64,000 bases of DNA from Nocardia higoensis (GCF_015477835.1 NZ_JADLQN010000004.1:1-64000), one strand, 5' to 3'; shown: positions 50,925 to 60,002, numbered from the stretch's first letter. Program-made: numbers and translations. The notes: generated from the sequence alone by a model not told the origin.

Positions 50925-51566
50925 ATGCACGAGACAGGGACGGGTGGCCGCAAGCTGGGCGTGATGGGCGGCACGTTCGATCCCGTCCACCACGGACATC
51001 TGGTCGCCGCCAGCGAGGTCGCGCACCGGTTCGATCTGGACGAAGTGATCTTCGTCCCCACCGGGCAGCCGTGGCAGAAGGCGCACAAGACGGTCAGTCC
51101 GGCCGAGGACAGATACCTCATGACGGTCATCGCGACCGCCTCCAACCCCCGGTTCTCGGTCAGTCGCGCCGACATCGACCGCGGGAAGGTCACCTACACC
51201 GTGGACACCCTGCGCGAGATGAAGGCGCAGTACCCGGATGCGCAGCTGTACTTCATCACGGGTGCGGACGCACTGGCGAACATCCTGTCGTGGCAGGATT
51301 GGGCCGAACTGTTCGAACTGGCCAAGTTCGTCGGGGTGAGCCGTCCGGGCTACGAACTGAACACCGATCATCTCGAGGAACACCTGCGTGAGCTTCCTGC
51401 CGATGCGGTGACGATGCTCGAAATCCCGGCGCTGGCGATCTCCTCGAGCGAGTGCCGTCGCCGAGCCGCGCAGAAGCGGCCGGTCTGGTACCTCGTCCCG
51501 GACGGCGTGGTGCAGTACATATCGAAGCGGCACCTGTACGTGCCGGAGTCAGCGGAGGGTAGCTGA
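50925..51566 (+). CDS. nadD: Nicotinate-nucleotide adenylyltransferase
   Basis: The 213-residue enzyme makes nicotinate adenine dinucleotide from nicotinate mononucleotide and ATP. The nucleotidyl-transfer motif GVMGGTFDPVHHGHL (GxFxPxHxGH) and the C-terminal ISSSECRRRA (SSTxxR type) are present, with LYFITGADALANILSW between. The ATG at 50925 gives a short lead before the motif. nadD-rsfS-gpgP-octT is the mycobacterial order. Confidence 0.97.
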   Translation: MHETGTGGRKLGVMGGTFDPVHHGHLVAASEVAHRFDLDEVIFVPTGQPWQKAHKTVSPAEDRYLMTVIATASNPRFSVSRADIDRGKVTYTVDTLREMKAQYPDAQLYFITGADALANILSWQDWAELFELAKFVGVSRPGYELNTDHLEEHLRELPADAVTMLEIPALAISSSECRRRAAQKRPVWYLVPDGVVQYISKRHLYVPESAEGS

Positions 51567-51602
51567 GTTGAACGAGAACGAGTACCGCCCGGAGGTGAGC
51601 GG

Positions 51603-52007
51603 GTGAGCGCGTCCGCCGAAGCGATCGCGATGGCCGAAGTGGCGGCCCGCGCGGCCGACGAGAAGCTGGCCACCGACGTGGTCGTGCTCGACGTCTCCGA
51701 GCAACTGGTGATCACCGACTGCTTCATCATCGCCTCGGCGCCGAACGAGCGCCAGGTCAACGCCATCGTCGACAATGTCGAGGAGAAGCTGCGCGCGGTC
51801 GGGCACCGGCCCGTGCGCCGGGAGGGCACCCGCGAAGGGCGCTGGGCGCTGCTGGACTACGTCGACGTCGTCGTGCACATCCAGCACAACGACGAGCGCA
51901 ATTTCTATGCATTGGAACGGCTCTGGAAGGACTGCCCGGTCCTGCCTGTCGAGGGTGTCGGTGGGCCGCGACCGGAGGCGGTCGCCGAGGGAGAAAACGA
52001 CGCGTGA
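51603..52007 (+). CDS. rsfS: Ribosomal silencing factor RsfS
   Basis: The 134-residue protein binds L14 and blocks subunit joining when nutrients are short. Family marks: KLATDVVVLDVSEQLVITDCFIIASAPNERQV and REGTREGRWALLDYVDVVVHI, then ERLWKDCP. GTG start 36 bases after nadD; its stop overlaps the next gene by 4 bases (GTGA). Confidence 0.96.
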   Translation: MSASAEAIAMAEVAARAADEKLATDVVVLDVSEQLVITDCFIIASAPNERQVNAIVDNVEEKLRAVGHRPVRREGTREGRWALLDYVDVVVHIQHNDERNFYALERLWKDCPVLPVEGVGGPRPEAVAEGENDA

Positions 52008-52663
52008 ACAAGTACGCCGGCGTCCGCACGCTGATCCTGCTGCGGCACGGGCAGACGGAGTGGAACGCCTCCGATCGCATGCAAGGCCAGATCGACACCG
52101 ACCTCACCGAGCTGGGGCGTCGGCAGGCGAAAGAAGCCGCCCGCGAACTCGTTTCGCGTAACGCCCTCGCCATCGTGACCTCGGACCTGCGTCGCGCCCA
52201 CGACACCGCACTCGCGTTCACCGAGCACATCGACGTGCCCATCACCGTGGATCCGCGCCTGCGCGAGACCCATCTCGGCGACTGGCAGGGACTGACGCAC
52301 ATCGACGTCGACGCTCAGGCACCTGGCGCGCGGGTGGCATGGCGACTGGACGCCACCTATCGCCCGCCCGGTGGGGAGAGCAAGCTCGAGGTCGGCGCGC
52401 GGGCGCTGCCCGTGGTCCAGGAGTTGTACAACGAGCGGCAGGATTGGCCCGGCGGGACTATCATCCTGGTGGCGCACGGCGGGCTGATCGCCGCCTTGAC
52501 GGCCGCGCTGCTCGAACTGCCGCCGCAGAACTGGCCGATCCTCGGTGGACTGGCCAATACCAGCTGGGTGCAACTGAGCAGCCACGGTCCAGGCATCGAC
52601 CAGCCCGGCTGGCGTCTCGATGTGTGGAACGCAGCGGCGAAGGTAGCACCCGATGTCCTCTGA
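52004..52663 (+). CDS. gpgP: Histidine phosphatase, probable glucosyl-3-phosphoglycerate phosphatase
   Basis: The 219-residue histidine-phosphatase enzyme has the catalytic LLRHGQTEWN near the N-terminus, RETHLGDWQG, and the second His in LVAHGGLIAAL. Its place between rsfS and octT matches M. tuberculosis Rv2419c, which dephosphorylates glucosyl-3-phosphoglycerate for methylglucose lipopolysaccharide synthesis. The general family name is phosphoglycerate mutase-like; the specific role rests on context. GTG start overlaps rsfS; the stop overlaps octT by 11 bases. Confidence 0.88.
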   Translation: MNKYAGVRTLILLRHGQTEWNASDRMQGQIDTDLTELGRRQAKEAARELVSRNALAIVTSDLRRAHDTALAFTEHIDVPITVDPRLRETHLGDWQGLTHIDVDAQAPGARVAWRLDATYRPPGGESKLEVGARALPVVQELYNERQDWPGGTIILVAHGGLIAALTAALLELPPQNWPILGGLANTSWVQLSSHGPGIDQPGWRLDVWNAAAKVAPDVL

Positions 52664-54245
52664 TGAGCCCGACCGGTCGGTGCCGGACGAACTGTTCCGG
52701 AAGGTGAGCGCCAGACCGGAACGACGACTGCCCGATGCGCTTTTCGGCGGACCACCCGCCGCGGCGGCGGATCCGGTGGCCGAGGACGAGACGTCCGCGG
52801 CGAAGGGGCTTCCGCGCCCGGCGGCCGAGGAGGCACCGTCGGTGCCGGACGAGCTGTTCAAGCAGAAGGTGTCGGCCAAGGCCGAACGGCAGTTGCCCGA
52901 CCTGCTTTTCGGTGGTCCTTTCCCCAGTTCGCCTGTCGCGGTGTCCGGTTCCGAGGACGAGGAAGCCGAATCGGACGCCGAGGCGTCGGCGGCCGAGCCC
53001 GTGGCGGCACGCGAGATCGAGTCCGATGGTGTCGGTGAGTCTCGGGTCGCCGAGGCGAGTGTCGATTCCGCCGGGCGGGAAGCCGCCGCGGATCCGGTGT
53101 CCGCCACCGAGTCCGCACAGGATTCCGTGGCGGCGGATGCCGCCGAGGACCTCGGCGGCGCCGGCGCAGGCGTGGCGGATTCGACGGGTGCGGCTGCCGA
53201 AGTCGGGCCCGCCGGAACCGACGACGCTCTCGGCGCCGATCCGGATTCGCTCTCGACAGGAGCGGACGCTGCGGCCGACCCCGGCGCCGCCGAGGACTCC
53301 GAGGCGAACGCCGTCGTCCTCGATGAGGTCGCCGAAAGGAATCCCGGCGCCGCCGCGACCGCGGTGAACGTTCCCTCCGCCGATGGGCAGGCAGGTGATC
53401 CCGCGGCCGACACCGCGGTGACCGGTGAGGCCGCGCGGGAGGCGGGCGAGCAGACCGGCGCACCCGATGCGGGCGTCACTGCCGCATCGTTGTCGCAGGT
53501 GGCCGCCGCGGAGCCGGCGCCTGTGCCGGCCGACAACGCCCAGCGTCCGGTGTTGATCGTCATCGCCGACTCACTGGCCTACTTCGGTCCCAAGGGCGGA
53601 CTGCCCGCCGACCATCCGCGGATCTGGCCGAATCTGGTCGGTGCCGAGCTGGATTGGGATGTCGAGCTGGTCGGCCGGATCGGCTGGACCAGCCGTGATG
53701 CCTACTGGGCACTCATCGGCGATCCCCGGATCTGGGCGGCGGTACCGAAGGCGTCGGCAGTGGTGTTCGCGGTCGGCGGCATGGACACGCTGCCCTCGCC
53801 GCTGCCGACCGCGCTGCGGGAGCTGATCCGCTACATCCGCCCGCCCGGGCTGCGCCGGGTGGTACGCAACGTCTACAACTGGTGCCAGCCCAAGCTGTCC
53901 AAGCTGGGCCGTCCGGTGGCATTGCCGCCGCGGCTGAGCGTCGACTACCTGGAGCAGTCGCGGCAGGCGATCACCCAGCTGCGTCCTGATCTGCCGGTGA
54001 TCGCGGTGCTGCCCTCGGTGCACAACTGCGACGCCTACGGGCGGGTGCACTCCGGTCGTCCGCGTGCGGAGAAGGCGTTGCGCGCGTGGTCGGAGAAGAC
54101 CTCGGTGCCGCTGGTGGATCTCGCGGAAGCGGTGCGGGAGAACATCTTCTCCGGCGAGGCCAACCCCGACGGCATCCACTGGGGGTGGGACGGTCACACC
54201 GCGGTCGCGAACGCGATGGTGAAGACCTTGCAGGAGGTTCGGTAG
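52653..54245 (+). CDS. octT: Probable diglucosylglycerate octanoyltransferase with long N-terminal extension
   Basis: The 530-residue protein is about twice the length of the M. tuberculosis enzyme (Rv2418c, about 250 residues). Residues about 298-530 form an SGNH-hydrolase-type domain (VLIVIADSLAYFGPKGG, GRIGWTSRDAYW, FAVGGMDTLPS, and the late NPDGIHWGWDGH with catalytic Asp and His). In mycobacteria this enzyme puts octanoate on diglucosylglycerate, the primer of methylglucose lipopolysaccharide. Residues 1-295 are acidic, Ala/Asp/Glu-rich and apparently disordered, apart from two copies of a motif of about 26 residues at 9-34 and 63-89 (SVPDELF...VSA..ER.LPD.LFGGP). The ATG at 52653 lies inside gpgP. 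Confidence 0.85.
   Translation: MSSDEPDRSVPDELFRKVSARPERRLPDALFGGPPAAAADPVAEDETSAAKGLPRPAAEEAPSVPDELFKQKVSAKAERQLPDLLFGGPFPSSPVAVSGSEDEEAESDAEASAAEPVAAREIESDGVGESRVAEASVDSAGREAAADPVSATESAQDSVAADAAEDLGGAGAGVADSTGAAAEVGPAGTDDALGADPDSLSTGADAAADPGAAEDSEANAVVLDEVAERNPGAAATAVNVPSADGQAGDPAADTAVTGEAAREAGEQTGAPDAGVTAASLSQVAAAEPAPVPADNAQRPVLIVIADSLAYFGPKGGLPADHPRIWPNLVGAELDWDVELVGRIGWTSRDAYWALIGDPRIWAAVPKASAVVFAVGGMDTLPSPLPTALRELIRYIRPPGLRRVVRNVYNWCQPKLSKLGRPVALPPRLSVDYLEQSRQAITQLRPDLPVIAVLPSVHNCDAYGRVHSGRPRAEKALRAWSEKTSVPLVDLAEAVRENIFSGEANPDGIHWGWDGHTAVANAMVKTLQEVR
52677..52919 (+). repeat. Duplicated coding motif in octT
   Basis: Nucleotides 52677-52754 and 52839-52919 encode two near copies of one motif, sharing SVPDELF, KVSA, ER, LPD and LFGGP. 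They lie 54 residues apart at the start of the OctT extension. The conserved pattern inside otherwise low-complexity sequence suggests a short binding motif. Confidence 0.85.
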
Positions 54246-54248
54246 TCC

Positions 54249-55091
54249 GTGGCCGTCGTGGTCGTCACCGATTCGTCGGCCGGCCTGCCCACCGCAACGG
54301 TGGACGAGCTCGGCATCGTCGTGGTCCCGTTGCACGTGCTGGTCGGTGACCGCGCGATCCGGGATGGTGTCGACCCCGTCGAGATCGACTACAGCTCCGA
54401 CACGGTGACCACCTCGGCGGCCTCGCCCGGCGAGATCCGTGCGGTCTACGAGCACGCCCTGGCACGCAGCGGTGGCGACGGCGTGGTGGCCGTGCACCTG
54501 TCCCGCCAGCTCTCGGCCACCTGGGAAGCCGGCAGGCAGGCCGTTCGAGATATCGGCTCCGGCGAGAACATCCGCCTGGTCGACTCCCTGGGCGCGGGGC
54601 TGGCCACCGGCCTGCCGACCTTGGCCGCGGCCCGCTCCGCGGCGCGGGGCGCGACGCTGGACGAGGTCTACGAGGCCGCGGTCACCGCCTCGACCAGGGC
54701 ACGGACGTTCATCCTGGTCAACCGCACCGAGCAGTTGCGCCGTGGCGGTCGGTTGAGCACCGCGGCCTCGTTCTTCGGCAGCGAACTGGTGACCAAACCG
54801 ATCCTGCAGATCGTCGAAGGCCGGCTGGAACTGCGGGAAAAAGCCCGCACCCGCTCCAAAGCCCACGCCCGCCTGGTCGCCGCCGCGGTCGAAGCGGCGG
54901 GCGCGGACGGCGCCGCCATCGCCGTGCAGCACCTCGGCGCCGCCGACACCGCCGAGAACATCGCGAACCAGCTGCGCGAGCGGGTTCCCGGCGTCGAAGA
55001 ACTCATCGTGGCGGAGTTCGGACCCGTGCTCGGCGTGCACCTCGGTCTCGGTGCGGTCGGAGTGCTGGTCGTGCCCGGCGGATGCGGGTGA
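54249..55091 (+). CDS. DegV family fatty-acid-binding protein
   Basis: The 280-residue protein has the DegV opening VVVVTDSSAGLPTATVDELGIVVVPLHV and VHLSRQLSATWEAGRQA, then NRTEQLRRGGRLSTAASFFGSELVTKPIL. DegV proteins bind a fatty acid, and in Firmicutes (FakB) they present it to a kinase; a FakA-like kinase is not in the window. The GTG start lies 3 bases after octT. M. tuberculosis Rv2417c has the same place. Confidence 0.92.
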   Translation: MAVVVVTDSSAGLPTATVDELGIVVVPLHVLVGDRAIRDGVDPVEIDYSSDTVTTSAASPGEIRAVYEHALARSGGDGVVAVHLSRQLSATWEAGRQAVRDIGSGENIRLVDSLGAGLATGLPTLAAARSAARGATLDEVYEAAVTASTRARTFILVNRTEQLRRGGRLSTAASFFGSELVTKPILQIVEGRLELREKARTRSKAHARLVAAAVEAAGADGAAIAVQHLGAADTAENIANQLRERVPGVEELIVAEFGPVLGVHLGLGAVGVLVVPGGCG

Positions 55092-55154
55092 GCGGTCCGT
55101 TCCCAGGCGGCCGGGGTCTACTTCTCCACAGCCTGAGGGTTATCCCCAGCATGG

Positions 55155-56552
55155 ATGAACTCCCAGGTCGGCGAACCGTTCGCGAGGACCGTCGTACCTA
55201 CTCTCGCCGACATGGTGCGATATGACGAACGCGAGCGGCGGCGCCGTCGGCTGGGGGTGTTGTCCGACCAGGTGAGCGCGAGCCGCGCCGCGGTGCTCGC
55301 ATCGGGCAGACCTGCGGTGGCCGGGCGTACGGACCGGATGCCCCGGCGTCCGGCCGACGAGGCGGCAGGCCGCGACTTTCCGGTCGGGCCGAGGGATTCC
55401 TCTCCCCACGTGACGTCGCGGTGGCATCTCGAGCGTCTGCCGGACGATCCGGATGCGCGGGACCCGGCGGTCGCGGAAGTCGGAAACGGCACGTACACAG
55501 CGGATTCCGCGTCGCTGCCGGGCAAGGTGACGCGGCTCGGGCAGGCACGGAGTCCCGAGTTGTCTGCGGACTCGGGGCCGGGCACCGCGCCGCCGGCCGA
55601 TCCCGCGTCGACAGATGCGGTAGCGGAACCGCATTCGGTTCCGCGGTCGTCGGATCCGGTGTCTCCGGACGGCTCGGTCGAAGCGCGTTCGGCGGCACGC
55701 GCCCGACGACAGCGTCGAGCCGTCGCCGTCGATGATGTCCGGGCGCCTTCGGCCGTCGCCGACGCCGACGGCGTGGCCGATGTCGGAACGCCGGACTGGT
55801 TGCGCGACAGGCCCGATCCCGACGGCGACGACGATGTGCCGACCAACCGATTCGGGGGCGCGCGGATCGATCCGGGCCGCCGTGGGGCGCTCACCCTGGT
55901 GGTCGTCGGCGTGATCGCGGTGGTGGTCACGGTGTTCGTCGTCATGCGCGAGCGACCGGTTTCCTATCCCGTCCCGCCGCTCGCCGCGGTACAGACCACG
56001 ACCGTGGGGCCGGGCGCGCCCTCGACCGTGACACAGCCCGCGGAAGCCGGCGCCTCCGCACAGGTACGACTGGACGCGCCCGGCGAAGTCGTGGTCAGTG
56101 TCGTCGGGCTGGTCCACCGTGGCGGACTGGTCCGGCTTCCCGCCGGAGCCCGCGTCGCCGACGCCCTCGCCGCAGCGGGAGGCGCGCGCGAGGGGGCCGA
56201 CCTGACCGGACTCAACCTGGCGCAGCGGGTACGAGACGGCGATCAGATCCTCGTCGGCGCCGCCCGGCCGGACGGATCATCCCAGCTGGGCAGCGGCACC
56301 ACCAGCGGGTCCGCGACGATGCCGGGCTCGGCGGACATCACACCGGACACCGGGCCGACCGGCAGAGTGGATCTCAACGCCGCGACCGAGACGCAACTCG
56401 ACGCCCTGCCCGGCGTCGGTCCGGTGACCGCCCGCGCAATCCTGAACTGGCGCACCGCGAACGGCCGCTTCACCTCGGTCGACCAGCTCGCCGAAGTCGA
56501 CGGCATCGGCCCCGCCCGACTCGCGCGTCTGCGAGACCTGGTGACGGTATGA
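55155..56552 (+). CDS. comEA: ComEA-like DNA-binding protein
   Basis: The 465-residue protein has a long charged cytoplasmic N-terminus (about 240 residues, low complexity), one transmembrane helix near residues 245-265 (TLVVVGVIAVVVTVFVVM), an SLBB domain (about 310-375) and two helix-hairpin-helix motifs at the end (VDLNAATETQLDALPGVGPVTARAIL and VDGIGPARLARL). ComEA binds DNA outside the membrane and hands it to ComEC. Start uncertain: ATG 55155 is used, ATG 55212 is possible. Its stop overlaps comEC (ATGA). Confidence 0.93.
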   Translation: MNSQVGEPFARTVVPTLADMVRYDERERRRRRLGVLSDQVSASRAAVLASGRPAVAGRTDRMPRRPADEAAGRDFPVGPRDSSPHVTSRWHLERLPDDPDARDPAVAEVGNGTYTADSASLPGKVTRLGQARSPELSADSGPGTAPPADPASTDAVAEPHSVPRSSDPVSPDGSVEARSAARARRQRRAVAVDDVRAPSAVADADGVADVGTPDWLRDRPDPDGDDDVPTNRFGGARIDPGRRGALTLVVVGVIAVVVTVFVVMRERPVSYPVPPLAAVQTTTVGPGAPSTVTQPAEAGASAQVRLDAPGEVVVSVVGLVHRGGLVRLPAGARVADALAAAGGAREGADLTGLNLAQRVRDGDQILVGAARPDGSSQLGSGTTSGSATMPGSADITPDTGPTGRVDLNAATETQLDALPGVGPVTARAILNWRTANGRFTSVDQLAEVDGIGPARLARLRDLVTV

Positions 56553-58489
56553 CGCCTCGGGGGACCAGGCGGTGGCCTCGGCCGACGTGCGGCGTCACGC
56601 CGGTGCCGAGGTGGCGGATGCGACATGCCCACCCGTTCGCGACGACGGTCGAAGTGTTTCTCCGCCGCATCCGAGACACCGTCGCCGGGGAACGTCGAGA
56701 CTCGAAGGACAGGCTCGACGCACGGCTGCTGCCTGCCGCCTTGTGCTGCTGGATCACGACACTGGTGGTGATCCGCGGCGGATGGCCGATCGGCGTCGTT
56801 GTCGCCGTGGTGGTTTCGGTCACCGGCATGGTGGTCTGGGGGAGATCGTGGGCGCAGGCCGCAGGCGGGCCTGAGCCCAGCGGCGGGACCGCGATCGCGG
56901 GGTGGGTGGGGCGCGTGATCCGGCTGGGTGATCGGTCGGCGATGCTGTCCTCGCACGGCGGCACCGGGGCGAGGTCGCGCGGTGATACCGAGTCGTGGGC
57001 AGAACCGTTGCGGTCATGGGGGATCGGGGGTCCGGCACGGCGGCATCGGACCTGGGTGACGGTGGTGGTCGCGGCGTCGGGGCTGACGCTCGGATTCGCG
57101 CTGTCGGCGGGGTTGCGGGGGTATCAGGTGGATCTCCATCCGTTGGGGGACATGGGGGAGAAGGCGCGGATCGAGGTCACCGTGACACCGAGCGGTGATC
57201 CGAAACCGCTGCGCGGCACGTCGTTCGGCGGGCAACGCTGGGTGGTGCGGGCCGAGCTGCGGGAGTTTCGGCGCGGTGGGGTCCTCACGCGCGGTGGCGG
57301 AGCGGTCGTGGTCCTCGCCGGTGGCTCCGGCTGGGCCGCGCTGTCGCCGGGGCAACCGATCACGTTCGATGCCCGGGTCAGCCCACCCGATCGGCGGGAT
57401 CTGACGGTGGCGGTCCTGCGCGCCGAGGGGGAGCCCGTGATCGCGGGGCCACTGCCGTGGTGGCAGCGGGTCGCCGGGGTGGTGCGCGCCGATCTGCGGA
57501 CGGCGGCGGTGCGGTCGCTGCCGGAGGAGGCGGCCGGGCTGCTGCCCGCGTTGGTGGTCGGGGACACCGCCGGGCTGGCGGATTCGGTGCGCGAGGAGTT
57601 CGAGATCGCGGGATTGCAGCATCTGTGTGTGGTCAGCGGCGCCAATTTCGCGATCGTGGGGACAACGGTGCTGGCCGGCGCTCGCAGGCTGACATTGGGC
57701 CCGCGGGCTTCGGTGGGTGTCGCGGCCGGCGCGATGGCGATGTTCGTGGTGATCGCGCGGCCCGATCCGAGCGTGCTACGCGCCGCGGCGATGGGAGCGG
57801 TGACGTTGCTCGCCTTGCTGACGGGCCGACGACGACAGGCGCTGCCCGCGTTGTGCGCCGCCGTCGTCGGCGTGCTGCTGATCTGGCCGGAACTGGCGGT
57901 GAGCGCGGGCTTCGCGTTGTCGGTGTTGGCGACAGGCGGGCTGATCCTGCTCGCGCCGGGCTGGTCGGACCGGCTTCGGGACCGCGGGTGGTGGCGGCTG
58001 CCCGCCGAACTCGTCGCGGTGTCGGCCGCCGCGTTCACGGTCACCGCGCCGATCATGGTGGCGTTGACCGGGCGGGTCAGTGTGGTCGCGATCGCGGCGA
58101 ACGTCCTGGTGGCGCCGGTGGTCGCGCCCATCACCGTGATCGGTGCCCTCGCTGCCGCCGTCGCGTGGCTGTGGCAACCGCTCGGGCAGGCGGTCCTGCA
58201 TCTGGCGGCAGCGCCGATGTGGTGGTTGCTGACTGTCGCCGACCGCGCCTCGGCCCTGCCGGGAGCGGCGATCGACGTGCCGGACGGGACCGTGGGTGGG
58301 ATCGGTGCCGCGGCCGTCGCACTCTTCGTGGTGTTGCTGTTTCGTTCGCGCGCGCCGACCGGTCGACGCGGCTGTGGGCTGGGTTCGTTCGGCGGCGAGC
58401 ACGGCGGTGTCGGGAACGCCACGGCCGCCGCGGGCCGCCGCGGCGGCGTTTGCGCCGCTCGGTTCCGGGCTCCGGGCCGGGGTCCGTAG
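56549..58489 (+). CDS. comEC: ComEC/Rec2-type DNA uptake channel
   Basis: The 646-residue polytopic membrane protein begins with two hydrophobic segments, has a soluble DUF4131-like domain (about residues 170-310), and then a competence domain with many helices (LCVVSGANFAIVGTTVL, AGAMAMFVVIA, ALPALCAAVVGVLLIW, ELVAVSAAAFTVTAPIMVAL). The C-terminal metallo-beta-lactamase-like nuclease domain of Bacillus ComEC is absent, as in mycobacterial relatives. It should form the inner-membrane channel for single-stranded DNA. ATG overlaps comEA. Confidence 0.93.
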   Translation: MTPRGTRRWPRPTCGVTPVPRWRMRHAHPFATTVEVFLRRIRDTVAGERRDSKDRLDARLLPAALCCWITTLVVIRGGWPIGVVVAVVVSVTGMVVWGRSWAQAAGGPEPSGGTAIAGWVGRVIRLGDRSAMLSSHGGTGARSRGDTESWAEPLRSWGIGGPARRHRTWVTVVVAASGLTLGFALSAGLRGYQVDLHPLGDMGEKARIEVTVTPSGDPKPLRGTSFGGQRWVVRAELREFRRGGVLTRGGGAVVVLAGGSGWAALSPGQPITFDARVSPPDRRDLTVAVLRAEGEPVIAGPLPWWQRVAGVVRADLRTAAVRSLPEEAAGLLPALVVGDTAGLADSVREEFEIAGLQHLCVVSGANFAIVGTTVLAGARRLTLGPRASVGVAAGAMAMFVVIARPDPSVLRAAAMGAVTLLALLTGRRRQALPALCAAVVGVLLIWPELAVSAGFALSVLATGGLILLAPGWSDRLRDRGWWRLPAELVAVSAAAFTVTAPIMVALTGRVSVVAIAANVLVAPVVAPITVIGALAAAVAWLWQPLGQAVLHLAAAPMWWLLTVADRASALPGAAIDVPDGTVGGIGAAAVALFVVLLFRSRAPTGRRGCGLGSFGGEHGGVGNATAAAGRRGGVCAARFRAPGRGP

Positions 58490-58499
58490 GATCGGCCGG

Positions 58500-59471
58500 A
58501 TGAGCGAACGGCCGGCGTCGGTACACCTTGTCCTCGGTGAGGAGGAGTTGCTGATCGAGCGTGCGGTGACCTCGATCGTCTCCGGGGTTCGGGCGGTCGC
58601 GCCGGACCCTGACGCGGTGCCCGTGGATCGGCGGCGTGCCGGCGATGCCGGTACGGCGGAGCTGGCCGAGCTGCTGAGTCCCTCACTGTTCGCCGAGGAC
58701 AGGGTGATCGTCCTCGAGTCCGCTGCCGAGGCGGGCAAGGAAGCGGCCGGGCTGATCGCCGACGCGGCGAAGGATCCCCCGGACGGAGTCGTGCTGGTGG
58801 TGCTGCATTCCGGCGGCGGCCGGGCCAAGGCGATGGTGCCCGCGCTGCAGAAGGCGGGGGCGGTGGTGCACCACTGCGCCAAGCTGACCAAAGCCGCCGA
58901 GCGGGTCGAGTTCGTGCGCGCGGAGTTCCGCGCGGCCGGAGTCCGGGCCTCCGGCGATGTGGTACAGGCGCTGCTGGAATCGGTGGGTTCGGAATTGCGC
59001 GAACTGGCCGCCGCCTGTTCACAGCTGGTGGCCGACACCGGCGGCAAGGTCGACGTCGGCGCGGTGCGGCGCTACTACTCGGGCAAAGCGGAAGTCACCG
59101 GATTCGAGGTGGCCGAACTCGCGGTGACCGGCGACCGGTCGGCGGCCATGGAGGCATTGCGGTGGGCCACCGACCGCGGCGTAGCGCATGTGCTGCTCGC
59201 CGACGCGCTCGCCGATTCCGTGCACACCATCGCGCGGGTGGGGTCGGCGGGCCGGGGCGATCCGTTCGCGCTCGCGCAGCAACTCGGTATGCCGCCGTGG
59301 AAGGTGAAGAAGGCGCAGGCACAGGCTCGGGGATGGACCCCGGCCACCATCGGCGCGGCCCTGCAGATCGTGGCCGGCCTGAACGCCGAGGTGAAGGGCG
59401 GGGCGGCAGACTCCGGCTACGCCCTCGAAAACGCCCTCGGACGCATTCTGGACCTGCGGGCCACCCACTGA
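58500..59471 (+). CDS. holA: DNA polymerase III delta subunit
   Basis: The 323-residue clamp-loader subunit begins SVHLVLGEEELLIERAV. It has no Walker A motif, as expected of delta, and shows helical collar sequences near the end (VKKAQAQARGWTPATIGAALQIVAGLNAEVKGG). It opens the beta clamp within the holoenzyme. The ATG at 58500 lies 10 bases after comEC. The comEC-holA-rpsT order is common in bacteria. Confidence 0.95.
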   Translation: MSERPASVHLVLGEEELLIERAVTSIVSGVRAVAPDPDAVPVDRRRAGDAGTAELAELLSPSLFAEDRVIVLESAAEAGKEAAGLIADAAKDPPDGVVLVVLHSGGGRAKAMVPALQKAGAVVHHCAKLTKAAERVEFVRAEFRAAGVRASGDVVQALLESVGSELRELAAACSQLVADTGGKVDVGAVRRYYSGKAEVTGFEVAELAVTGDRSAAMEALRWATDRGVAHVLLADALADSVHTIARVGSAGRGDPFALAQQLGMPPWKVKKAQAQARGWTPATIGAALQIVAGLNAEVKGGAADSGYALENALGRILDLRATH

Positions 59472-59658
59472 TCGAACCCCCTGATCTCGGCGTCGCGACC
59501 GACGGCCGTCGACTCCTCGAGGTATCCATCCACCGGTCGACAGACCGGACCCGAAGACGAGAAGTGGGAGCCCGTGACAACGGACTCCCACCGGATTACT
59601 ACCCACCGGGTGCGCCGAGAGCGCCGCTCGCGTACGACGGCCGCTGACCGGCGGCTGA

Positions 59659-59907
59659 TCACTCGACGGTGGCGGCGATCACCAGTTCCTCGTCGGTGTC
59701 GGACTCGTCGAAACGGCCCTCCCACTCGTCGTACACCGGGATCTCGTCCTCCCGCGTGACGATCCATTCGGCCGTGTAGACGCCCTCGTCATCGGGAACC
59801 ATGACGTTCTCGATGCGCAGGCCGATTCCGAGTACCTCGGCGGCCCGGATCACGTCCGGCAGATCCTCTGCTCTGACCACGGTCTGATTCGCGTAGACGG
59901 TTACCAT
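59659..59907 (-). CDS. Small acidic protein of unknown function
   Basis: The 82-residue acidic protein begins MVTVYANQTVVRAEDLP. It has alternating hydrophobic strands (IGLRIENVMVPD, VYTAEWIVTRED) and an acidic tail (DESDTDEELVIAATVE). No family recognised, no signal peptide. The ATG at 59907 lies inside the left arm of a perfect 12 bp inverted repeat (59896-59926), so its translation or transcription may be controlled there. It stands alone between holA (convergent) and rpsT. Confidence 0.7.
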   Translation of the reverse strand: MVTVYANQTVVRAEDLPDVIRAAEVLGIGLRIENVMVPDDEGVYTAEWIVTREDEIPVYDEWEGRFDESDTDEELVIAATVE

Positions 59908-59926
59908 GCGCGGAATGGTAACCGTC
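59896..59926. promoter_or_regulatory. Perfect 12-bp inverted repeat over the start codon at 59907
   Basis: GACGGTTACCAT (59896-59907) and ATGGTAACCGTC (59915-59926) are perfect reverse complements separated by GCGCGGA. In the mRNA of the small acidic gene the start codon lies in the second arm, so the hairpin would hide it. As DNA, it is a good size for an operator of a dimeric repressor. Confidence 0.7.
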
Positions 59927-59967
59927 CGCGGTGACAGACGTCGGATCGGTCGACGGGCGGGCACGAC

Positions 59968-60002
59968 AAAAGCCGCCGTGGTCGTCGAGGCCGCGGCGGC
60001 TG
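59968..60002 (-). terminator. Terminator after rpsT
   Basis: Read leftward, AGCCGCCGCGG and CCACGGCGGCT pair with one mismatch around a short loop and run into TTTT. It lies 40 bases after the rpsT stop. Confidence 0.8.
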
